Shown in pieces: positions 7,256 through 14,990 of a stretch of DNA of 35,426 bases. The notes below the pieces were generated by a model. That model saw only the letters and a list, made by a program, of their open reading frames with translations, ran no database searches and was not told where the DNA came from. The first letter of the stretch is position 1. Every line of letters begins with the position of its first letter. The DNA comes from Dyadobacter soli (GTDB lineage Bacteria > Bacteroidota > Bacteroidia > Cytophagales > Spirosomataceae). The translations under genes and the position numbers were made by a program. The stretch lies in assembly GCF_900101885.1 (NCBI RefSeq), contig NZ_FNAN01000038.1, forward strand, positions 1 to 35,426. Direction: 5' to 3'.

Positions 7256-8412
7256 ATGCAGCAGACTGTCGCCTTTTTGTCCGAGTGGGGTAATGACGCC
7301 CTTGACTTTTCCAAGCGCGGGGTAGAAGTACCTACCACCCATTTCATCGTTACCGCAATCATACTTGATAAGGGAGACATCCCTTTTGCCAAACGGGTTA
7401 TCGAGGCCGTGCGTGTCCGCCATTTCTCAGGTGGCATCCTGGATTCCGAATTAACGGGCAATAATCACGAAAAGCGGAAAGAAATCCTCGAAGATATTGA
7501 CGAGGCACCGTTCAAAGTCTTTTCAGTAATTGTTGACAAACGGCAGTTGATAGGGGAGGGGCTGCGGTACAAAGGCTCGTTCTATAAATTCCTTCACAGC
7601 CTGGCAGATCGGGAGCTGTTCCGGTTGCTTCCCAACCTTGACTTGGTAAGCGCCCCGATTGGTGATAACACCTTCATGAAAGGATTTGTCAAGTATGTTG
7701 AGCAGAACCATATCCCCAATTTGTTCAATGAGTCGAGTTTTGGATTTACCGGAATTGAAAATGATGGGCTAGTTCAAGTGGCTGGATATATTGCCGACAC
7801 ACTTGCGCGTTGTTACGACGAGACGGTGATTACTGACCAGCGCGTCGAGTTTATCGAACTGCTTCGGCGCAAACTCCTATCGGTCCAGTATTTCCCAGAC
7901 ACATTCCGTACAAGTATAGCTCCTGCGCCCTCTGCTGGCGAGAATTTCAATGAAACGCTCGCCACATTAAGTACTAATCTGGCCAATGACTTTCTGCACC
8001 GCAAATCATTAAGTCCGGTTCCGCAGGTGAAGGACCAGGTAGCTGCTTGGGATACCTGCTATTTCATTTCAGGCATATCAATCCTACCCGATATATCACC
8101 AGCTTTGAACTAATGGAGCACATCAGGGCAAGGACGGGCAATAAAGTTTCATTACATTACTTTCAGACAAAGGTGATAGCCCAACTACGCGAGGCCGGCG
8201 TGCTGATCGCAAGTAGCTCTCGCGGGTATAAGCTGCCGGCCAGCGAAACCGACCTTGATGACTTCGTAAGCCATAGCAACACGATTATCTCGCCGATGCT
8301 ATCAAGGGTCAAGCGCTTCCGAGACCAGGTGCACACAGCCACTTCGGGGGAAATCGATATCTTGGCTCACGACGAATATGCCTTAATACGAAAGGTTGTG
8401 GTTGAATTCTAG
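7256..8412 (+). pseudogene. DUF3800-family protein, frameshifted
   Basis: The two frames join into a protein of about 385 residues matching DUF3800 in layout. It opens with Q-T-V-A-F-L-S-E-W-G-N-D, where the family normally has an F-L-D-E-x-G-N type motif, then T-H-F-I-V-T-A-I-I-L-D and a long helical body. The first Asp of the usual acidic pair is Ser here. A one-base change at about 8041-8046 shifts the frame: the first part ends with an aberrant tail at 8113, and the true continuation runs L-G-Y-L-L-F-H-F-R-H-I-N-P to 8412. DUF3800 proteins are predicted RNase H-like enzymes often found in mobile and defence contexts; their function is largely unknown. I prefer ATG 7256, 4 bp after the resolvase stop, over 7223. 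Confidence 0.8.
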
Positions 8413-8423
8413 ACTTAGCATCC

Positions 8424-8663
8424 ATGGAATACAAATCCTTAGCAGATTTGATTAACGATTAGAAAGCGTGTAAAGCAATTTTCGAGCTTGCAACAGCTGG
8501 CTACGGGCCGACTGAATTTGGGCACGTGGAAGATTCTGAACTCGGCTATTTAACCTTATGGGAAAAATATGGAAGTAGGACTACGCGTCACATTCATATT
8601 AACCATGATGGCAGTATCGAGCACTATTACGGTATTTACAAAGAGGTGCTGATGGCTATCTAA
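8424..8663 (+). pseudogene. 79-codon hypothetical gene with an in-frame TAG
   Basis: From ATG 8424 the frame reads M-E-Y-K-S-L-A-D-L-I-N-D, meets a TAG at 8460-8462, then runs on for 66 codons with protein-like content (F-G-H-V-E-D-S-E-L-G-Y-L-T-L-W-E-K-Y-G-S, then H-I-H-I-N-H-D-G-S-I-E-H-Y-Y-G-I-Y) to a TAA at 8661. It lies 11 bp after the DUF3800 gene and 5 bp before the HTH gene, so it was probably part of the same transcription unit. I do not recognise the family; size and acidic/aromatic composition recall small immunity-like proteins. One nonsense mutation would explain the break. Confidence 0.5.
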
Positions 8664-8668
8664 ATAAG

Positions 8669-8980
8669 ATGGCTACTCCCGCTGAAACTCACGCAGCCGA
8701 TAAAGCGATACTCGAGGGGAAAAAATACATAAGCGAAAAGTTACAAACGTATCTCTCACAAATAACATTACAAACACATCTTGCTGGATTTCAGGCACTG
8801 TCCCCGCGCGAACATGATGTCTTATATTACCTTTTAGAAGGCCTGATCGTAAAGCAAATCAGCGATCAGTTAAGGATGAAACAATCTACGGTGAGTACCT
8901 ACAAGGAGCGTATAATGAACAAACTCGAAGCTGAAAACATGGTTGACTTGTATAAAAAAATGCATTGGTTCATTCAGTAA
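8669..8980 (+). CDS. LuxR-type HTH protein lacking a receiver domain
   Basis: 103 residues. The C-terminal half is a clear LuxR/NarL-type helix-turn-helix: L-S-P-R-E-H-D-V-L-Y-Y-L-L-E-G-L, then I-S-D-Q-L-R-M-K-Q-S-T-V-S-T-Y-K-E-R-I-M-N-K-L. The first 40 residues (A-I-L-E-G-K-K-Y-I-S-E-K-L) look like the linker that joins receiver and HTH in NarL/FixJ regulators, so the gene is probably a response regulator that lost its receiver, though stand-alone HTH regulators of this size exist. It could bind DNA without phosphorylation control. An imperfect stem-loop follows at 9013-9044. Confidence 0.7.
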   Translation: MATPAETHAADKAILEGKKYISEKLQTYLSQITLQTHLAGFQALSPREHDVLYYLLEGLIVKQISDQLRMKQSTVSTYKERIMNKLEAENMVDLYKKMHWFIQ

Positions 8981-9012
8981 AGTAAAGAGAGTTCCTGTCG
9001 AGCGATTTGTAA

Positions 9013-9044
9013 AGAAACCCCATACATCAATGCATGAGGTTTCT
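9013..9044 (+). terminator. Possible weak terminator
   Basis: AGAAACC (9013-9019) pairs with GGTTTCT (9038-9044) around an interior that can pair further (CAT/ATG). No T run follows, so termination would be weak. It lies between the HTH gene and the convergent T9SS-domain scrap. Confidence 0.3.
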
Positions 9045-9064
9045 ATCAAATACGACTTCGGCAT

Positions 9065-9202
9065 TTAGCGAGCAATAACAAGCCGGTTCACGCTTACCGT
9101 CCGGTCGGTATTTACCGCGCGGACCAGGTAAGTCCCGGCAGGTATGGCCGATACATTTATATTGTCACCATGGCTACTATCTAGCACAATCTTCGATTGC
9201 AT
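9065..9202 (-). pseudogene. T9SS C-terminal sorting domain scrap
   Basis: On the minus strand a 45-codon stretch reads M-Q-S-K-I-V-L-D-S ... I-N-V-S-A-I-P-A-G-T-Y-L-V-R-A-V-N ... V-N-R-L-V-I-A-R-stop. This is the last half of a type A T9SS sorting domain, with the usual P-A-G-x-Y-L-V-R strand and the basic end. The signal sends exported proteins through the type IX system to the cell surface. Everything upstream is missing: a stop lies a few codons before the visible part and no larger coding frame follows. It is therefore the tail of a lost surface protein. Confidence 0.7.
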
Positions 9203-9554
9203 AATTCTTTCCTATCCCCTTTTTGGTCGTTATTTCAATTGGAATAGGTATCCTCCTCTTCCCTGGTTATTCTATTTTGTTCACTTAAAACGAGATGTTT
9301 TCGAAAATGCAATATTGTTCGGGTTTTTATTATTGCAGCCTTGAAGATTCTTCCCGGTATTTCTATGCCGTTGCTATGAATTATATTACGCGGACCAGCC
9401 TGCAGGCACTGATGCAACAAATTGCAAAAACTACAAATGCTTCTATTTTAATATTCGGGCAGCTGAAAGGAAATTATTTTTAAATACCAGGGACAAGGAT
9501 ACCGTTGTTCGATAAATTAGGATTCACTAGTCCCGGGCGGTTTCTTAACTGTAT
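9203..9554. other. Gene-free stretch, nothing supported
   Basis: Short frames of 60-66 codons exist on both strands but overlap each other and have no recognisable content or start context. I see no repeat until the inverted repeat at 9555. Confidence 0.35.
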
Positions 9555-9588
9555 ATTAATATTAAATAAAATTGTATTTAATATTAAT
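9555..9588. promoter_or_regulatory. Perfect 14-bp inverted repeat overlapping a promoter
   Basis: ATTAATATTAAATA and its exact reverse complement TATTTAATATTAAT are separated by AAATTG. The TTG in the spacer (9572-9574) lies 18 bp before TAACATTG (9593-9600), together resembling -33 and -7 boxes. The repeat would therefore cover the -33 region of the promoter for the lipoprotein gene at 9627, fitting a dimeric regulator's operator. AT-rich repeats can also arise by chance, though a perfect 14-bp arm is unlikely. Confidence 0.5.
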
Positions 9589-9626
9589 GAATTAACATTG
9601 CAGGGCTTCCACATAAAACAAACTAT

Positions 9627-10949
9627 ATGAAAAAATTTCTTCTATCGGCGGCACTTCTAGTGATCACATGTATTGCTGCCTGCACTAAACTAAACGACGA
9701 AATTCTCGACCCGGGTGCCACCTCCCTTGACCCTGCGGCTGTTAAAACATGGTTTGAATCCTCTGGGATCAAACCCGATAACAAGCCTGGGAATAAACGC
9801 GGTAAAGGAGATAGGTTCAGCAATCTAGAACCGATGTGGAATCTAGCAAAAACCGAACGGACAAAAGCCGGTGCCGAGTGCCTAGAAATTCCGTTAAAGT
9901 ACGTTAATGAAACTAAATGGATGACCAATTTGGGAAAATCTGGTGTTAAAGACTTGCAAATTAGCCCTCCGAAGTTATGTATGGTTGTCTACGTGGAGAA
10001 AGGTGAAAAAGTGACTACAATCAAGGAGATTCGCGCTAGCGATGAATACAACCGCAAATACAGAGGTCGCATCTTCAAAGAAAAATTCAGCGGAAAAGTA
10101 TTTGTTTGGAATTGGAGCGGAGACCTAATCGGCGGCAGCCTGTATGACAATGGCAAAAGGATAGGATCAATATCACCTGTTAAATCCGATAAAAACGCCC
10201 GCACGACGGAGCGTATCTGCACCACGAATACTACATGCGTTTGGTCGGCTGTTTGTTTTGATCACCCAGCGATGGAATATCCAATTATATACGAGACGTC
10301 GACTATTGGAGTTGGCTCGGCATGCAGTTACCCTGAATATGGACACGGCGACGGAATGTTCGGCTGTACACCGTGGCAGCAAACCTACAGCTATTCTTAC
10401 ACCGATTGCATTGAAATAGGAGATCCAGGTAACCCAGGAGGTGGGGAAGGCTCTGGGCCCGGCGAGGTGGATACGTTCGAAGGGTTCCCAACTAGCCCGG
10501 TCGATGGGCAACGATTTACATATACTAATCCAAATGGAAACAGCACAACTTTTACTTATAACGCGAGATTTAGATTGTGGATGATGCCAGAAGTAACGGC
10601 ATTAAAAAATCAGGGTTTTGAATTGCAACAAATCGGAACGATGCCACCACACTCCAATGATAAAATACTCACAGCATCTGTATTGACTATAGCTCTGGTT
10701 GATCCTACTCAGATTGGTAAAGTTGTACTCGTTACTACGGGAGTAATATTTGCAGGTCTCTATATTTATAACCAACTTACGGTAATCGACTATCTTAGGG
10801 AAAACCCTAATACAGAGCATTGCATTAGTCTCTATACAAAATGTGCAACAAATACACCGTCTTCGCCTTGCTCCACCTGTCTTCAATTTTGTAACACACA
10901 AGGGTATTGGGACTTCAATAACTGCCCAAATGTAAATTTGGTACAATAG
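9627..10949 (+). CDS. Lipoprotein with C-terminal Cys-rich module
   Basis: 440 residues. A lipoprotein signal (M-K-K-F-L-L-S-A-A-L-L, lipobox ending at Cys19) places it in the envelope. Then come a long N-terminal region (20-260) with scattered Cys, a Gly/Pro/Glu linker (about 264-281), a small domain, a hydrophobic segment (about 347-382, including G-K-V-V-L-V-T-T-G-V-I-F-A-G-L-Y-I-Y), and a tail with six Cys (399-433) patterned C-x6-C-x8-C-x2-C-x3-C-x8-C and containing Q-G-Y-W. I recall similar hydrophobic-plus-Cys tails on otherwise unlike Bacteroidetes proteins, suggesting a mobile C-terminal module, possibly an effector. The next gene follows after 28 bp and is likely co-expressed, a layout seen in effector/immunity pairs. 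No family is assigned. Confidence 0.7.
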   Translation: MKKFLLSAALLVITCIAACTKLNDEILDPGATSLDPAAVKTWFESSGIKPDNKPGNKRGKGDRFSNLEPMWNLAKTERTKAGAECLEIPLKYVNETKWMTNLGKSGVKDLQISPPKLCMVVYVEKGEKVTTIKEIRASDEYNRKYRGRIFKEKFSGKVFVWNWSGDLIGGSLYDNGKRIGSISPVKSDKNARTTERICTTNTTCVWSAVCFDHPAMEYPIIYETSTIGVGSACSYPEYGHGDGMFGCTPWQQTYSYSYTDCIEIGDPGNPGGGEGSGPGEVDTFEGFPTSPVDGQRFTYTNPNGNSTTFTYNARFRLWMMPEVTALKNQGFELQQIGTMPPHSNDKILTASVLTIALVDPTQIGKVVLVTTGVIFAGLYIYNQLTVIDYLRENPNTEHCISLYTKCATNTPSSPCSTCLQFCNTQGYWDFNNCPNVNLVQ

Positions 10950-10977
10950 AGTACCCATAGCATTAAATAAGCCAAAA

Positions 10978-11652
10978 ATGGACTTTAAAAAGCAATTTGA
11001 CGAGCTCCTTGTTGAACTATATCGAACCAATTTCGAGAACGGCAATCTCAAATTGGAAAAGTTTGTAGGAAGTATTCCCGGAATCTTGGAAGATCCGGAT
11101 CTTAAAAGAAGGATTTCGCAATTACATGCAGAATGTTGTGAAAAACAGGGAGATTTTAAGAGCGCGCTAGATATCTACCTGAAACTTTGGAATGATTATT
11201 CTGCGTTGACCCCAGGTTATCTGCCAGTGGGTTTGTCGATTACCCAACTTTACCTGAAATTGTCTGATATAGAAAACGCAAAGTATTTCGCGAAGCAAAT
11301 GATAAAGGCAATGGAAACACACGGATATGAGAACCATGACCTGGCAGCTTGTATATACCTAGTGAGAGTTGCCTCGCCGTTCAATGAAGATGATTCGACC
11401 CTTCAATCATTCGTTGCTTATACAAATAAACAGCTTGGGGTGAACCTCGACGGGGCTCAACTCAAAGAGTTGGAAGAACTGGAAATTAAATTGCGGAATG
11501 AAGGTCGTTTGCTCACTCAAATTATGGGTGCCGCAGGTTCAACATCGAAAGAAGCAACAATTCAGAGTTTGGAAGAATTTTTGGAAAGCGCGGTTAACCC
11601 GACATTGCTCGAGGAAGCTAGCAAATTTTACGAATATTTAAAGCAAAGCTAG
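10978..11652 (+). CDS. Helical-repeat (TPR-like) cytoplasmic protein
   Basis: 224 residues, no signal peptide, probably all-helical. Residues about 40-120 look like TPR helix pairs: A-E-C-C-E-K-Q-G-D-F-K-S-A-L-D-I-Y-L-K-L-W and Y-L-K-L-S-D-I-E-N-A-K-Y-F-A-K-Q-M. It begins 28 bp after the Cys-tailed lipoprotein and is followed by a strong terminator, so the two form a two-gene operon. A cytoplasmic partner of an exported or self-targeting protein could be a chaperone or an immunity protein; neither can be decided from sequence. Both frames are intact in a region where most genes are broken. Confidence 0.7.
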   Translation: MDFKKQFDELLVELYRTNFENGNLKLEKFVGSIPGILEDPDLKRRISQLHAECCEKQGDFKSALDIYLKLWNDYSALTPGYLPVGLSITQLYLKLSDIENAKYFAKQMIKAMETHGYENHDLAACIYLVRVASPFNEDDSTLQSFVAYTNKQLGVNLDGAQLKELEELEIKLRNEGRLLTQIMGAAGSTSKEATIQSLEEFLESAVNPTLLEEASKFYEYLKQS

Positions 11653-11696
11653 GACGTTCAGCGGAAGTATCGGGCACATCTATAAGATCAATCAAT

Positions 11697-11734
11697 GTAA
11701 AAAGGGTCGGGAAATAGCTTCCGACCCTTTTTAC
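11697..11734 (+). terminator. Strong bidirectional terminator
   Basis: A perfect 14-bp stem (GTAAAAAGGGTCGG / CCGACCCTTTTTAC) with a 10-base loop. The T5 tract inside the 3' arm and the A5 tract in the 5' arm let it work in both directions. It closes the operon of the two genes before it. Confidence 0.85.
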
Positions 11735-11822
11735 TTATCCCTGCCAGTTATCCTTAGTCCTTCCTCATTAGCTTAGAGTCCGAACGCCGAATTAAAAGGC
11801 AAACGTTGTATAACTTAGAGTT

Positions 11823-12437
11823 ATGTTAACTAGAGTTGCCTTAGCCGGTTGTACAATAATGCCCCTTCGATCACCTCCTCGCACAATTAATGGTATGGAG
11901 AGGCAACATGGTGGCTCATACAGTCCTATGGATGGAACTCCTGATGGAAATTTATCTCACATGCTTCGGGATATTGGCGGCGCCGTTGACGCAACATATA
12001 ATACACTCGTACCGTTTTTAGCAGTACCCATGTCCGGCTCCGGCTGTCAAACCTGGAGTCAGCCGGGAAAAACCGATGATTTTTTTGCAGCTCGTGGATT
12101 TACGGCCTATGACCTAGATTTCTTCAATAACTCCAATCAGAACACGATAAAGAACTCATTGATTGCTCGTAGGCCTGTGATAGTTTACGGTTCCAATTGT
12201 AGCACCTGTTTAGCAAATATGCATATTGGATTATAGACGGTGTTCAGGAACTTCACGCCATCTTTCAGGACCAGCAAGGTTTTTGCTTTGAACACATTTC
12301 CGTATTGTACCAAATGAACTGGGGGTTGGACCGATGAAGAAGAAAACGAGGCGTGGTCCTCTTACACCGGAATTACAAGAGATGGGACGCTTTACAACAG
12401 CTCAAATATGAATGCTTATATAATTGCTCCAAACTAA
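11823..12437 (+). pseudogene. C10 (streptopain-like) cysteine peptidase, multiply broken
   Basis: The first frame carries A-G-C-T, the usual surrounding of the catalytic Cys, then H-M-L-R-D-I-G-G-A-V, a C10 signature, and R-R-P-V-I-V-Y-G before N-M-H. The frame shifts right at the catalytic His codon (about 12224) and resumes as W-I-I-D-G-V ... H-I-S-V-L-Y-Q-M-N-W-G-W, the Asn-Trp motif of the family. A second shift is an extra G in a G5 run (about 12320), after which T-D-E-E-E-N-E-A-W-S-S-Y continues to a TAA at 12437. The propeptide and the helix after the Cys are missing or scrambled. C10 peptidases are secreted proteases, often paired with a lipoprotein inhibitor; a lipoprotein starts 5 bp downstream. 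Inactive as it stands. Confidence 0.75.
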
Positions 12438-12442
12438 TTCAT

Positions 12443-12955
12443 ATGAAAGCGATCTTATTTCTTTGTCTGGCAATCATCTTAGCAGGGTGTGATAAGGACA
12501 CACCGGAACCGAAGGGCGATGTTTTTTTGAATAACGCCGACGGCCGATGGATCTTATCGGCCTATATTACTGGAGGAAAGAGCGTTTCCATCGATCAAAC
12601 ACCTGAGAAACGTCGCTTGGTTATCGAAAGGGATATCGTAAAACCTGATAGTAGTTACGGAAGTAGTATTTTCAAAGCGGGTAACAGGTACTACAGGTTC
12701 TCTTTTCTTAACTTGGAAGGAGATAGGAAATCGTCATTATTCTCAATCCAATACAGTTCAGACTATGACAGCGAAAGGAAACAGGATCGTCAGTGGTTTC
12801 GAATAAATGAGGATACGGGATTTTTAGTCACATTGGAAGTTGATGTTCCAAGAGGTATAACACAGCGGATACAGGTTAGTAATATCATAAAAGGCACAAA
12901 GTACCAAGCGGATCAAGATACACTTAAGTATATTTATATTCCTAAATTTAATTGA
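12443..12955 (+). CDS. Lipoprotein following the C10 peptidase remnant
   Basis: 170 residues from ATG 12443. The N-terminus M-K-A-I-L-F-L-C-L-A-I-I-L-A-G-C is a standard lipoprotein signal with lipobox L-A-G-C. The mature part is polar and probably beta-rich. The frame opens 90 bp earlier, but those codons have no signal character and lie over the peptidase remnant, so 12443 is preferred. Starting 5 bp after the peptidase stop, it was once its operon partner; in this setting it may be an inhibitor guarding the cell from the protease, which is inference from position only. The frame is intact although the protease is broken. Confidence 0.7.
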   Translation: MKAILFLCLAIILAGCDKDTPEPKGDVFLNNADGRWILSAYITGGKSVSIDQTPEKRRLVIERDIVKPDSSYGSSIFKAGNRYYRFSFLNLEGDRKSSLFSIQYSSDYDSERKQDRQWFRINEDTGFLVTLEVDVPRGITQRIQVSNIIKGTKYQADQDTLKYIYIPKFN

Positions 12956-13001
12956 CAACGGGAGTCATAGGCACAGGGCTATGACATACAGCTCCCGTTG
13001 T
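12955..13001. terminator. Nested hairpin between convergent genes
   Basis: ACAACGGGAG (12955-12964) pairs exactly with CTCCCGTTGT (12992-13001). Inside, TCATAG pairs with CTATGA around an 8-base loop, leaving a 7-base bulge. The first base is the last base of the lipoprotein stop. No T run follows, but the position between two convergent genes suggests bidirectional termination. A near-perfect AT-rich palindrome (TATAATTTAACAT / ATGTTAAAATTATA) follows directly. Confidence 0.6.
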
Positions 13002-13023
13002 ATAATTTAACATAATGTTAAAA

Positions 13024-13269
13024 TTATATGTAGTCGTGTCCTTGCGTCTTGACGATCTTGTTATAAATCCCCAGCAGCAGGAAAGGTGTAGCCCACTGGC
13101 CTACAAAGAGCGCAGTGTGCTTATGCCCTGCGATTTTTAGCCCTAGTGATATGCCCATTGATGCCAGTGATGACCACAGAAACACATCTGACGGCAGCTT
13201 TGCTGTTTGCTCTTCGATCGCCTTGGCAACAGTACCTTCGTTATGGCCTGTATTTTTCGTTACGTCCAT
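13024..13269 (-). CDS. Small two-helix membrane protein
   Basis: 81 residues from M-D-V-T-K-N-T-G; a longer form from 13293 adds eight residues (M-P-S-L-T-T-K-N) and is equally possible. The first 30 residues are polar. Two hydrophobic segments follow: D-V-F-L-W-S-S-L-A-S-M-G-I-S-L-G-L and A-L-F-V-G-Q-W-A-T-P-F-L-L-L-G-I-Y-N, separated by K-I-A-G-H-K-H-T. I recall similar short proteins in Cytophagales and Sphingobacteria genomes, all of unknown function. It is transcribed toward the nested hairpin and is divergent from the receiver gene. Confidence 0.65.
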   Translation of the reverse strand: MDVTKNTGHNEGTVAKAIEEQTAKLPSDVFLWSSLASMGISLGLKIAGHKHTALFVGQWATPFLLLGIYNKIVKTQGHDYI

Positions 13270-13443
13270 GTTTTTAGTTGTTAGTGAAGGCATAGGCGTT
13301 AAAAAACCTGTTCCAACCCAAGGATACCACCGCAGTATGTCACCTGGACATTTGCGCGGGGCATTAGTACCTGGAAAAAGCGAGCCGATAGTTCCGGCAG
13401 ATTTTGTGCTTTATGCGCTCCATTGGACCTACTACTCACTACC

Positions 13444-13835
13444 ATGGGAAATAAGACGCTTTTAGTCATGATCGACGATGATACGGACGAGCACGAAATC
13501 TTTAATATGGCTATCGAGGATTTGAAAGAAACCATCGACTGCCTGTATTTCACAGATTGTGAATCTGCTGTTGCCCACTTCTCACGGGCCGGTGCAGAAG
13601 CCCCCTCCCACGTTTTCATTGACCTGAAACTGCCGCGGCTGAATGGTGAGCAGTGCCTGGCGAAGTTGCAGCAAATTGTCAGTTCGATGACCCGTTCACT
13701 GTCGTATACTCTTCATCGATCCCTGATGATTTAAAAGAGAAGCTGGCGCGTTCCGGCGTCGATAAGATCATGCAGAAAACTGACTCGATACCCGAACTTG
13801 CACAACAGATCCAGCAAGTCGTCGAGATGCATTAG
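13444..13835 (+). pseudogene. Single-domain response regulator (receiver), frameshifted
   Basis: The first part, from ATG 13444, reads M-G-N-K-T-L-L-V-M-I-D-D-D with the acidic pair, and V-F-I-D-L-K-L-P-R-L-N-G with the phosphate-accepting Asp. A base is missing near 13677-13680 (the sequence should read Q-I-R-Q-F-D-D-P). The rest continues in another frame as V-V-Y-S-S-S-I-P-D-D-L-K and V-D-K-I-M-Q-K-T, which supply the conserved Ser and Lys. Joined, this is a normal 130-residue stand-alone receiver. As it stands, the product lacks the last two helices and the conserved Lys, so it should not signal. Such CheY-like proteins are common in Cytophagales as phosphorelay intermediates. Confidence 0.8.
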
Positions 13836-13870
13836 AGTTAAGCCCGGTGCGCGCCAGTGATTCTGAGCAT

Positions 13871-14050
13871 TTACTGCTCATTTTTCTTGTGTTTGAAGAA
13901 CTCCCTGGCATTTCTGAGCCCGGTTGCAATGGCAACGCCTTCTTCGGCTCCGTCCAGCAGCAGGGCGTTGGCTATTTCGATAGCCTTTTCGCGGATTTTC
14001 TTTGGCTGGTTTTTATAGGACGGCGGGTAATCCCCATTGTACCAAGGCAT
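13871..14050 (-). CDS. 59-residue conserved-looking hypothetical protein
   Basis: The minus-strand frame reads M-P-W-Y-N-G-D-Y-P-P-S-Y-K-N-Q-P, then R-E-K-A-I-E-I-A-N-A-L-L, then G-A-E-E-G-V-A-I-A-T-G-L-R-N-A-R. The M-P-W-x-x-x-D-Y-P-x-S start and the A-I-E-I-A-N-A-L-L ... E-G-x-A-I-A pattern match a widespread family of very small bacterial proteins that I know only as hypothetical. A decayed paralogue lies at about 14762-14840 in the same orientation, which supports this frame being real. It is cytoplasmic and probably helical. A plus-strand frame over the same bases is its shadow. Confidence 0.7.
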   Translation of the reverse strand: MPWYNGDYPPSYKNQPKKIREKAIEIANALLLDGAEEGVAIATGLRNAREFFKHKKNEQ

Positions 14051-14492
14051 AATAATAAGCGGTTAAGGTTTAAACCAATTTATTCGCTGTCAGCGCGATC
14101 TGTGGACTAGCAAAAGATGCTCCAGCTGGAGAATAGGTAGTTGAAATTGCAAACCTGTCAGCAAGTCACTGCTGCGTTTGCCTTAAAAGCTTCTTGACAG
14201 TATCACGAAGGGGATGCGTAGCCTACCCGACGACGCAGCTTTTGGGTATGTAACCCCAATAGCGAGTTCCGCAGCAATCGGGGTGGTTTCCAGTCACTGT
14301 TTATAACTATTCTAAGTTTACTTAACTTATTTACTCCTTTTACCTTCTCTGACTTGAAGACAGGAAAAATTAATTTTTGGTCTCCATAGCGCTGAAAATG
14401 TAACCTGATGGTACAAAAAACGCACTTTCTAAATTGACTATTGGCATGACTTTGTTAGGATTTGAGGTCAAATATCAAACCGCACCCAGCTC
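14051..14492. other. Gene-free stretch
   Basis: No coding frame is supported on either strand. The only notable element is the exact 12-bp palindrome CTCCAGCTGGAG at 14120-14131. The promoter of the minus-strand 59-residue gene should lie at the left edge. Confidence 0.35.
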
Positions 14493-14687
14493 ATGAAGAT
14501 GTCAAACAAATGTACTTTTCTAATTGCAGTTGTTTTGTTTGTGCTTTGCTTACTTGTGAAATATACCCACCATTCTTTTCCGACATCCAATCAGCTCACT
14601 AAAACGAAAAATCCAATGTCAGACGACAGCTCGTCGGCTGAGACTGTCATTAGTCCACATATGACATTGACTGCCAATAGACGCTAA
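14493..14687 (+). CDS. Possible short exported or membrane peptide
   Basis: 64 codons beginning M-K-M-S-N-K-C-T-F-L-I-A-V-V-L-F-V-L-C-L-L-V, a good signal peptide or membrane helix, followed by a short polar tail rich in Ser and Thr. No partner, promoter or homologue is recognisable. The hydrophobic start is the only argument for it being real. Confidence 0.3.
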   Translation: MKMSNKCTFLIAVVLFVLCLLVKYTHHSFPTSNQLTKTKNPMSDDSSSAETVISPHMTLTANRR

Positions 14688-14761
14688 TAGCTGTGAGCAG
14701 CAGACATCGTTCAATTCCGAGTTACATTCCTATCAGGTCGAAAGATGCGCGTCAGTGCTGA

Positions 14762-14840
14762 GTTTTCTTATTGCTCACTTTTTTCGTGTTTCAAAACTTC
14801 GTTCGAGTTTTCAACCTGGTGGCGATAATTACGCAGCCCA
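14762..14840 (-). pseudogene. Decayed second copy of the 59-residue gene (3' end)
   Basis: The minus strand encodes I-A-T-R-L-K-T-R-T-K-F and then, one frame off, L-K-H-E-K-S-E-Q-stop. This matches I-A-T-G-L-R-N-A-R-E-F-F-K-H-K-K-N-E-Q of the gene at 13871-14050. The bases after the stop are also similar in both copies (GCGCGYCAGTG on the plus strand). The N-terminal half is not recognisable. A partial tandem duplication followed by decay explains it. Confidence 0.5.
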
Positions 14841-14990
14841 TGGCCAACGTTGCAGGACAATGGAAAGAAAAATTGAAATGGTAGGGCGGTTGGTCAATAT
14901 GCATAAAATCTGCATCTGAACGGTTGCATGCGGTAACTTACCTTACAGCACAGTCGCTCCCAAGTTCGCTGGATCTGATTAAAAACGGAA

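Noticed and set aside
9144..9483. Three 60-66 codon frames
   Set aside because: They overlap each other or the T9SS scrap and lack start context, hydrophobic pattern or recognisable motif.
13299..13619. 106-codon minus-strand frame
   Set aside because: It is antisense to the receiver domain whose phosphorylation motifs are clear on the plus strand.
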